A program made the position numbers and the translations under genes. Positions 1 through 4,899 of a DNA stretch of 6,372 bases are shown one piece after another. The first letter of the stretch is position 1. Each line of letters starts with the position of its first letter. The notes below the pieces were generated by a model, which had not been told where the DNA came from, made no database searches, and saw only the letters and a program-made list of their open reading frames with translations. Source of the DNA: Prevotellaceae bacterium UBA1743 (GTDB lineage: Bacteria; Bacteroidota; Bacteroidia; Bacteroidales; Bacteroidaceae). Where the stretch lies: the NCBI GenBank assembly GCA_002314945.1, contig DCHV01000066.1, positions 1-6,372 of the forward strand, in the 5' to 3' direction.

Positions 1-44
1 TTAATATTTGGGAAATAATCCAATCCAAGTAGTGGAATTCCTAT

Positions 45-52
45 TAACTTTG
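45..52 (+). promoter_or_regulatory. Candidate -7 promoter element for the hydrolase-like lipoprotein
   Basis: The octamer TAACTTTG matches the Bacteroides -7 consensus TAnnTTTG and lies 58 bases before the ATG at 111, which would leave a leader of roughly 50 nucleotides. No TTTG is found at the expected 19-21 base spacing upstream; the only TTTG (7-10) is 34 bases away. The call therefore rests on one box. The rest of 1-110 shows no coding sequence. The bases just before the ATG are A-rich with no Shine-Dalgarno motif, as is usual in Bacteroidetes. Confidence 0.35.
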
Positions 53-110
53 TCCCCAAATTCATAGATAAATTACCATCTGACGACATAAAACTAATAA
101 ACATACCACA

Positions 111-1781
111 ATGAAACGACTTATCTACACCGTTATGACACTGACCTGTCTTCTGTCAGGATGTACAGGTAACAGCACTCGGCAGGTAGCACAGGACAAA
201 CAACCTGTTATGATGCTACGATTCCATTTATCCCATACCGAGACAGATGCTGCATGGGACAGTACTCTGGCCATCATCAAAGAAAATCCTGGGTGCTGTG
301 ATGAAGTATGGTTTTCTACTGGTGTGGTCGTAAAAGGCATGGAATGGCATCGCGATAAGGCTGAACGTATGAAGCGTGCAAAACAGCAACTCGGCGAAAT
401 AGGTATCGGAAGTTCTGTACAGATACAGATGACCATAGGGCATGGCGATCAGCATGGTATAGGGCACGAGGACCGGTTTGATGCAAAAACCTGGCGTGGA
501 TGGACCGGTTCGCAAGGTGTCGAGGCCTTGTACAACAATTGTCCTCGCCAACCAGCCTTCCTGGAATACCTTCGCCAGATGACGCGCATCTATGCCGAGA
601 TTAAGCCCCGATACGTATGGATAGACGATGACCTGCGTTTCGACATGGGCCATTCTCCGGCCACCGATGGCTCACGCATCGGATGCTGGTGCCCCGACTG
701 TATAGCAGCCTTCAATGCCGAGAATGGCACTAACTGGACCCGCGAGACGCTTGACGCAGCCATGGAAGGGAATCAGGATTTGCAGCAGACATGGCGATTG
801 TTCAATATCAAGGCAATGACAGACATCGCTACACTTATCGCCGAGGAAGTGCGTAGCGTATCACCCGAGACACGGATGGGTATGCAGAAAGATTACAACA
901 TGGAGACTGTGGACTACGTGAGAGCCCTGTTGAACACACTGCACGAGGTCAGTGGCAAGCCCGTAGGATATCGCGTTGGTGGAGGTTCCTATTACGACAC
1001 CTATCATCCTGCAGAACAGATAATCAAGAGCATTGCATCCACACGTTATATGGAGGTGCTGAAGGACCTTGACTTTATTGACCCGTGGTGCCCCGAAATA
1101 GAGTGCTATCCACGTGTATATGGCTCACGTACGGCACAGTCCATCCTGTTGGAGGGATTCACTGCCTTGGCCTACGGACATCAAGCTGTAAGTATGTTCA
1201 TCATGGCAAATGACAAGGAACAGCCCCACATCTACTCCCATAGTCGCCTCCGCCCAATCTCGCAGGGAGCACCCATGCTGAGAGCGTATGCCCGTGCCAA
1301 CGAAGGTACGCAGCCTGTGGGCTATCGTCTCAGGACAGATGAATGGTATTTCTATTGTATTGCCAGTTCTGGCATACCCCTCATTACAGGCATAGGCAAG
1401 GATTTGGGCGATGTCACAGAGGACTACAAAAACCGTCTCTCGCCCACCAATCAAATATCCACTGAATATATACAACTGCGCGAAGACATGAATCAACGTT
1501 CACCGTCACCTGTCGTGTGTTGTTCACCTTTCCTTGGGATGATCATCCCACGTATAGATGCCGAAGGAGCACTGAAGACCATTGGCATCATCAATACCCG
1601 GATAGACACACAGGGCCCAGCACGCCTGCGTCTGAACGGACTATCGCCGACGGTCAAGTCTGCCGTCTGGTTCGAGATGAAGCAGAAAGAGGTAAAACTT
1701 CCGATAGAGTGGACTGATGGAGAAGCCTACGTGGAGATACCAGAAATGGGACCATGGAATGCGGGTTTCCTGAGACTGTGA
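111..1781 (+). CDS. Lipoprotein, putative TIM-barrel glycoside hydrolase of unassigned family
   Basis: This 556-residue protein is probably an envelope-anchored carbohydrate-active enzyme; its substrate cannot be read from the sequence. Residues 1-18 form a lipoprotein signal: K2 R3, a hydrophobic core, and the lipobox LSGC with C18 as the lipidated cysteine. The residues after C18 (TGNSTRQ) are not acidic, so a surface-export signal is not evident and a periplasmic-facing anchor is possible. Residues about 33-400 alternate predicted strands and helices as in a (beta/alpha)8 barrel. YVWIDDD (168-174) looks like a strand ending in acidic residues, and CWCPDC (192-197) follows it. That order resembles hypothetical glycosyl hydrolase families in which a Cys-x-Cys-Pro-x-Cys motif follows a catalytic-side acidic strand. 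PWCPEIECYPR (325-335) supplies further candidate acids, E329 and E331. Residues about 485-556 look like a small beta-sandwich ending in GPWNAGFLRL. The ATG at 111 is chosen because the signal peptide starts there. The gene ends convergently with the DUF2442 gene. Family assignment and catalytic residues are inference. Confidence 0.8.
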   Translation: MKRLIYTVMTLTCLLSGCTGNSTRQVAQDKQPVMMLRFHLSHTETDAAWDSTLAIIKENPGCCDEVWFSTGVVVKGMEWHRDKAERMKRAKQQLGEIGIGSSVQIQMTIGHGDQHGIGHEDRFDAKTWRGWTGSQGVEALYNNCPRQPAFLEYLRQMTRIYAEIKPRYVWIDDDLRFDMGHSPATDGSRIGCWCPDCIAAFNAENGTNWTRETLDAAMEGNQDLQQTWRLFNIKAMTDIATLIAEEVRSVSPETRMGMQKDYNMETVDYVRALLNTLHEVSGKPVGYRVGGGSYYDTYHPAEQIIKSIASTRYMEVLKDLDFIDPWCPEIECYPRVYGSRTAQSILLEGFTALAYGHQAVSMFIMANDKEQPHIYSHSRLRPISQGAPMLRAYARANEGTQPVGYRLRTDEWYFYCIASSGIPLITGIGKDLGDVTEDYKNRLSPTNQISTEYIQLREDMNQRSPSPVVCCSPFLGMIIPRIDAEGALKTIGIINTRIDTQGPARLRLNGLSPTVKSAVWFEMKQKEVKLPIEWTDGEAYVEIPEMGPWNAGFLRL

Positions 1782-1810
1782 GTTCTTTGTAATACAGCTC
1801 TGCAAAAGCG

Positions 1811-1853
1811 TCACAGCGTCACAGAAACACAGTAACACAGTTAGTTTTGCGCA
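1811..1853. repeat. Direct repeat copy 1, four 8-bp CACAG units plus a TTTTGCGCA tail
   Basis: Four consecutive octamers of the form (T/A)CACAGNN occupy 1811-1842 (TCACAGCG, TCACAGAA, ACACAGTA, ACACAGTT). They are followed by the tail AGTTTTGCGCA (1843-1853). The same array with one extra octamer occurs at 2592-2642 in the same orientation. This copy starts 30 bases after the stop codon of the hydrolase-like gene and ends 15 bases before the 3' end of the DUF2442 gene. Its function is unknown: it could be a dispersed intergenic repeat, a recombination or insertion site, or a remnant of a mobile element. Confidence 0.85.
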
Positions 1854-1884
1854 TGAGCATGTTTAATCTATGCTTCGTGCGCAA
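1847..1884. other. Long imperfect hairpin overlapping the 3' end of the DUF2442 gene
   Basis: The left arm 1847-1860 (TTGCGCATGAGCAT) pairs with the right arm 1870-1884 (ATGCTTCGTGCGCAA). The stem is 14 pairs with one G-U wobble (1854/1877) and one bulged T (1874), closed by a 9-base loop at 1861-1869. The right arm encodes the last residues of the DUF2442 protein, and the stop codon lies at the loop boundary. The left arm overlaps the tail of direct repeat copy 1. There is no T-run after the stem on either strand, so it is not a textbook intrinsic terminator. Its place between convergent genes still makes a role in 3'-end formation or mRNA stability plausible. Confidence 0.55.
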
Positions 1885-2134
1885 TCCTTTGATAGTCACC
1901 CAGTATTTGCTCAACATGAATTACTTCAGGGCATGAATCCCATGTTACGCCACCACCTATCAGATACCAATTTTTACGTTCCTGTGTTGATACGCGCTTC
2001 AAACAAGGGAAAGCAGATATAGGCATGATGATAGAACGACCATCAACCAAATCTACCTGCCACTTTCCTCTTTGCGGAAATGACACTGACTTAATCTGTG
2101 GGGTAATATCCCAAAATCCTTCTTTCTTGAACAT
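1868..2134 (-). CDS. DUF2442 domain protein
   Basis: This small cytoplasmic protein of 88 residues starts MFKKEGFWDI. It has the DUF2442 layout: an N-terminal strand (IKSVSF), the core WQVDLVDGRSIIMPISAFPCL, a helix-like ERKNWYLIGGG segment, and the closing TWDSCPEVIHVEQIL, which corresponds to the family's usual 'I.WP.LDEDI.V..LL' ending. The ATG at 2134 is preferred over the upstream ATG at 2194. The extra 20 residues from 2194 are Lys/Asn-rich and lie wholly over the coding sequence of the preceding gene, whereas 2134 gives a 5-base gap after its stop. No strong ribosome binding site is visible, so translational coupling to the DUF4160 gene is likely. The molecular function is not established. 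DUF2442 proteins are often found next to DUF4160 proteins and are sometimes described as toxin-antitoxin-like. Confidence 0.85.
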   Translation of the reverse strand: MFKKEGFWDITPQIKSVSFPQRGKWQVDLVDGRSIIMPISAFPCLKRVSTQERKNWYLIGGGVTWDSCPEVIHVEQILGDYQRIAHEA

Positions 2135-2139
2135 AATAT

Positions 2140-2430
2140 CTACTTTTTTATCTTTATCATTCTTATTGTTTTGCCTTCTTTGAAAGCCTTCCATTGTTTA
2201 ATCAACTTGTCCCTGTACGTTTCTGCAAGTTCAAGTACTTGTTTTACTTGAGCATCAGTCAGGTCCCCTTGTTTTGCCAATTCAACTTTTGGTTCAAGCC
2301 AGATTTTACAAAGGTTCAGAGTGTCCTTCTTACCTACATGAACGTGAGCTCTATTCTCGTTGAAATCCTTATTGTAAAAGAGAAACAACCAAATGAGTTT
2401 AGCTGTAATATAGAGTAAGACCTTAGGCAT
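2140..2430 (-). CDS. DUF4160 domain protein
   Basis: This 96-residue protein has the DUF4160 hallmarks: the MPKVL start, an aromatic strand WLFLFYNKDFNEN (14-26), the signature RAHVHV (27-32) with H29 and H31, then KIWLEPKVEL (42-51) and a C-terminal helical part (about 57-85) rich in Lys and Glu. The family's usual form is a short strand, a '(P/R)HVHV' motif, 'WLEP' and a terminal helix, and the length here is normal. The hydrophobic N-terminus (VLLYITAKLIWLFLFY) reads as buried strand rather than a membrane segment. It is the first gene of a two-gene unit with DUF2442, separated by 5 bases. AAAGGA lies directly before the ATG, a short purine tract at very close spacing. The biochemical role is unknown; the His pair could bind a metal or act catalytically, but that is speculation. 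Confidence 0.88.
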   Translation of the reverse strand: MPKVLLYITAKLIWLFLFYNKDFNENRAHVHVGKKDTLNLCKIWLEPKVELAKQGDLTDAQVKQVLELAETYRDKLIKQWKAFKEGKTIRMIKIKK

Positions 2431-2459
2431 TTCCTTTTACGATATAATATTTACGCCTA

Positions 2460-2467
2460 CAAAATTA
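2460..2467 (-). promoter_or_regulatory. Candidate -7 promoter element for the DUF4160/DUF2442 pair
   Basis: Read on the minus strand, TAATTTTG matches the Bacteroides -7 consensus TAnnTTTG. It lies 29 bases before the DUF4160 start codon, giving a leader of about 25 nucleotides. No TTTG occurs at the expected -33 position, so the call depends on the single box and on the need for a promoter here. Confidence 0.4.
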
Positions 2468-2510
2468 TTTTATTTTTTCTAATTTACCATATATTCCCGA
2501 ACTTTTCTGT

Positions 2511-2546
2511 GAAAAAAGATGTGTTCCTTTCTTGATACACATCAAG
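2511..2546 (-). terminator. Terminator-like hairpin facing left, with no gene upstream
   Basis: GATGTGT (2518-2524) pairs with ACACATC (2537-2543) over seven bases with a 12-base loop. The adjoining A-run at 2512-2517 becomes a T-run at the end of a leftward transcript, which gives the form of a weak minus-strand intrinsic terminator. A competing hairpin, CTTGAT/ATCAAG (2531-2536/2541-2546, loop ACAC), overlaps it. No minus-strand gene lies upstream in the interval 2547-2761, so the element has no obvious client and may be a relic of an earlier arrangement or a chance structure. Confidence 0.3.
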
Positions 2547-2591
2547 ACGGACACTAACCTGCCAAAAAAGAAAATCAGCCTAAATGAAGTT

Positions 2592-2642
2592 TCACAGCGT
2601 CACAGAAACACAGTTACACAGTAACACAGTTTGTTTTGCGCA
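2592..2642. repeat. Direct repeat copy 2, five 8-bp CACAG units plus a TTTTGCGCA tail
   Basis: Five octamers occupy 2592-2631 (TCACAGCG, TCACAGAA, ACACAGTT, ACACAGTA, ACACAGTT), followed by TGTTTTGCGCA (2632-2642). Compared with copy 1, the sequence is the same apart from one additional octamer (TTACACAG at 2614-2621) and a single substitution in the tail (A1843 to T2632). Gain or loss of exactly one unit points to slippage or unequal recombination within the array. This copy lies about 45 bases upstream of the promoter of the FAS1 gene. Confidence 0.85.
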
Positions 2643-2668
2643 CACATATCAAAGAATGAATGCGGTGG

Positions 2669-2676
2669 TACTTTTG
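2669..2676 (+). promoter_or_regulatory. Second, weaker -7-like element upstream of the FAS1 gene
   Basis: TACTTTTG fits TAnnTTTG and is followed by CG, as in many Bacteroides -7 regions. The nearest TTTG upstream (2635-2638) is 30 bases away, outside the normal spacing. It could be an alternative start site 42 bases upstream of the better-formed promoter or a chance match. Confidence 0.25.
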
Positions 2677-2686
2677 CGATTGTAGA

Positions 2687-2718
2687 TTTGCTGTTGTCGA
2701 AAATAACAAGTAATTTTG
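2687..2718 (+). promoter_or_regulatory. Bacteroides-type promoter of the FAS1 lipoprotein gene
   Basis: A -33 element TTTG (2687-2690) and a -7 element TAATTTTG (2711-2718) are separated by exactly 20 bases, matching the consensus arrangement for the Bacteroidetes primary sigma factor. Initiation would fall around 2723-2726, leaving a leader of roughly 35-40 nucleotides before the ATG at 2762. The leader is AT-rich with no Shine-Dalgarno sequence. This is the best-formed promoter in the window and indicates independent transcription of the FAS1 gene. Confidence 0.65.
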
Positions 2719-2761
2719 CACGATTTATCATCCAAATAACGCAAAAATAGAACATTTCCGA

Positions 2762-4813
2762 ATGAAAAAACACTTGTTTCTGGGCCTATTCATCGCTTTG
2801 CTGGCCGTAGGTTGTACCGAAAATATCGATATGTCGGCACGCTATACGTTCCAGCAACGTACCATCATGGATTACCTGAGGTCGCAGGATTCGACCTACA
2901 GCAGCTATATCTCCCTGCTGGAACAATGTCCTGTATCCAGTATCAGCAAGACGACGCTGGCACAGCTGTTTACGGCTCGCGGACACTATACCGTCTTTGC
3001 TCCTACCAACAAGGCTATGCAGACCTATATGGATTCGCTGGTGGCAGATGGACTCCTCACAGCCCATTCGTGGGACAGCTTCCGCGACAGTACTGTCCGC
3101 GACTCCATCCTGCGACTGGTAGTGCTGAACTCTATCATCGACAGCGGGGATGACCTGCAGGCGTATCAGACAACGGATTTCCCCACCACTCAGGATGCAG
3201 AAATCACGTTGCCCAACATGTACGACCGAAAGATTGTGGTACACTACGGAGACGGATATTCAGAACCCAGCGTAACGGTAAGCACTTGCCCCATCGATGA
3301 GCGTAACTGCAACATATTCACCACCAATGGTGTCATCCACCAGGTACATACCGTACTCATCTCGACCAACAAGACCCTGGGCTATTGGATGGAGAAGAAT
3401 GTGGAGAAGAAGCGATTGGGGTATTACGTAGCCTCTATGCTGACTCTGAAGACGGGGCTGATGGATTCACTCAATGCCGTAAAGGATGAGGTGTATGAGA
3501 GACTACAGTTGGAAGGTATGTTTGATGATTTTCAGCCTCATCCCAAACATCGCAAATATGGTTACACGTTTTTTGCTGAGACGGACTCTTTCTGGAGCGA
3601 GACACTACACAAGCCTGCCCTCGAAATCACGGTACAGGACGTAGTGGATTATCTGGCCGACCTGAATGTATATCCTGATGCAAAGAAAGATGAGAACTAT
3701 GCCTCGGAGGATAATCTGCTGAACCGCTTCGTCACCTACCATCTGCTGAACAGACGCCTGCCGAAGGGCTATATCGTAAACCATTACAACGAATATGGCT
3801 ACAATATCCAGACGGGCGAACTGGGAGGTGCCAAGATGCAGTATTACAGTTCTATGGGGCAGCGCCGACTGGTGAAGCTATACGAGAGTCGCGAGAGTCA
3901 CGGTGTCTATATCAACCGATGTCCTGTGCTGGACAACAAGCGGCATGGCACGTACCACGAACTCTCGTGCGACCCTGCCAAAGAAGGTGTTCGCGTGGGT
4001 GATCCCAGTACGAAGGCTGAGGATGGCCTGCTCAATGCGGTGGTCTATCCTATCGACAAACTGCTGGTATATGACAGCGAGACACAACAGAACTTAGGCA
4101 AGGAACGCATGCGTTTCGACGTGGCATCCATCCCTGCCGAACTGACCAACAATGACATCCGCATGAATGAATTGATGGACTGGGAACACATGAATAGCTC
4201 CATAGCCCCCGATTCCTACTATCCTTACATGGATGACCTGAGAGTAAACCCAGGCTCCTCCAATTTCTACTATGGTACCTGCCGTATGACGGGATGGATG
4301 GATTTCGAAGGCGACGAAGTGAAGATAAACGGGTATGGCGACGTGACCATGTTGCTGCCTCCAGTACCTACGGCAGACACTTACGAGGTGCGCTATCGTG
4401 TCTCCTGCCAGACGTTCTTCGGAATGCAACAGATCTATTTCGGCAACGACCCTGACAACCTGCATGTAGTGGGAATCCCCGTCGATCTGAGACGTACGAA
4501 CACGAGTGTGGGATGGGAAGTAGATACCGATGATGATGATTACAACGCCGAGGTGGAGAAACGTATGCGTAACAATGATGCGCTGAAGGGAGCGAATTCC
4601 CATTCAGGAATGCCGGGATCTGACTATACCGAGCGATGTGACCCTATCAGTTCACGACGCATCCTGGTGCGCGAGAGGATGGAGCCCGGCAAGAAATACT
4701 ACCTGCGCCAGAAATATTGTCTCGACTACGAGGGATGCCTCTTCATGGATTATCTGGAGCTCTGCCCCAAATCTGTATATGACAATCCCAGCGTACCGGA
4801 GGATATCTGGTAA
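2762..4813 (+). CDS. Lipoprotein with two FAS1 (fasciclin) domains
   Basis: This 683-residue envelope protein is probably an adhesion or glycan-binding lipoprotein. The signal peptide (1-18) ends in the lipobox LAVGC with C18. Acidic residues soon after (E20, D23) are only weakly like a Bacteroidetes surface-export signal. FAS1 domain 1 (about 30-202) contains box 1, YTVFAPTNKAM (76-86), and box 2, TTNGVIHQVHTVL (187-199). FAS1 domain 2 (about 217-438) is more divergent: box 1 is YTFFAETDSFW (268-278), NRFVTYHLL (321-329) is the 'YH' segment, and box 2 is LNAVVYPIDKLLVY (424-437), with a long insert at about 335-420. Residues about 500-668 are beta-rich (GTCRMTGWMDF, YEVRYRVSC, YLRQKYCLDY) and look like a ligand-binding or Ig-like sandwich. 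An Asp cluster (588, 590-593) could bind a cation. Eleven cysteines besides the lipid one are unusual and suggest disulfides. FAS1 lipoproteins often accompany SusC/SusD genes, but none is present here. The exact ligand is unknown. Confidence 0.88.
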   Translation: MKKHLFLGLFIALLAVGCTENIDMSARYTFQQRTIMDYLRSQDSTYSSYISLLEQCPVSSISKTTLAQLFTARGHYTVFAPTNKAMQTYMDSLVADGLLTAHSWDSFRDSTVRDSILRLVVLNSIIDSGDDLQAYQTTDFPTTQDAEITLPNMYDRKIVVHYGDGYSEPSVTVSTCPIDERNCNIFTTNGVIHQVHTVLISTNKTLGYWMEKNVEKKRLGYYVASMLTLKTGLMDSLNAVKDEVYERLQLEGMFDDFQPHPKHRKYGYTFFAETDSFWSETLHKPALEITVQDVVDYLADLNVYPDAKKDENYASEDNLLNRFVTYHLLNRRLPKGYIVNHYNEYGYNIQTGELGGAKMQYYSSMGQRRLVKLYESRESHGVYINRCPVLDNKRHGTYHELSCDPAKEGVRVGDPSTKAEDGLLNAVVYPIDKLLVYDSETQQNLGKERMRFDVASIPAELTNNDIRMNELMDWEHMNSSIAPDSYYPYMDDLRVNPGSSNFYYGTCRMTGWMDFEGDEVKINGYGDVTMLLPPVPTADTYEVRYRVSCQTFFGMQQIYFGNDPDNLHVVGIPVDLRRTNTSVGWEVDTDDDDYNAEVEKRMRNNDALKGANSHSGMPGSDYTERCDPISSRRILVRERMEPGKKYYLRQKYCLDYEGCLFMDYLELCPKSVYDNPSVPEDIW

Positions 4814-4831
4814 GAAGAGAGAGAGAAGGAT

Positions 4832-4880
4832 AAAAAATGAGGGGTGTGCCTAAATGAATGGACACACCCCCTTATTTTTT
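4832..4880. terminator. Bidirectional intrinsic terminator between convergent genes
   Basis: GGGGTGTGCC (4841-4850) pairs with GGACACACCCC (4860-4870), forming a GC-rich stem with one bulged base and a 9-base loop (4851-4859). On the plus strand it is followed by TTATTTTTT (4872-4880). On the minus strand the six A at 4832-4837 supply a T-run. It sits between the stop codon of the FAS1 gene (4813) and the stop codon of the oxidoreductase gene (4900), so it can end both convergent transcripts. Confidence 0.9.
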
Positions 4881-4899
4881 GCTTTATTCTATTGTAGTA

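Larger units (their letters stand above)
1811..2642. other. AT-rich cassette (DUF4160/DUF2442) bracketed by direct repeats
   Basis: The segment between and including the two direct repeats carries a single minus-strand gene pair. It is visibly richer in A+T than its surroundings: counting by eye, 60-base lines starting at 2161 and 2341 are about 37% and 33% G+C, against about 53% for the line starting at 601 in the hydrolase gene. The flanking genes are unrelated to the cassette and are on the opposite strand. Direct repeats at both ends plus a compositional shift suggest insertion or excision by recombination between repeats. No transposase, integrase or tRNA site is present, so this is a hypothesis and not a named mobile element. 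Confidence 0.4.

Noticed and set aside
228..653. Minus-strand open frames inside the hydrolase-like gene
   Set aside because: They lie wholly within a convincing lipoprotein gene, have no motif, and have no promoter of their own.
2135..2194. Upstream start for the DUF2442 gene adding 20 residues
   Set aside because: The extension is out-of-frame reading of the DUF4160 3' end, is Lys/Asn-rich, and does not belong to the DUF2442 domain. The internal ATG gives a natural 5-base gap.
2194..2418. Plus-strand open frame of 74 codons opposite the DUF4160 gene
   Set aside because: It is Phe/Leu-rich antisense translation of a gene with clear DUF4160 motifs.
1811..2642. CRISPR array
   Set aside because: Only two copies exist 738 bases apart, with genes between them. 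The internal periodicity is 8 bp without spacers, and no cas genes are present.
4094..4603. Minus-strand open frame of 169 codons inside the FAS1 gene
   Set aside because: It is a shadow of the plus-strand coding sequence, with runs of Ile/Val/His and no domain, and it lacks a start context of its own.
4815..4829. GA-rich simple sequence after the FAS1 stop codon
   Set aside because: It is a short purine tract with no clear repeat number or function.
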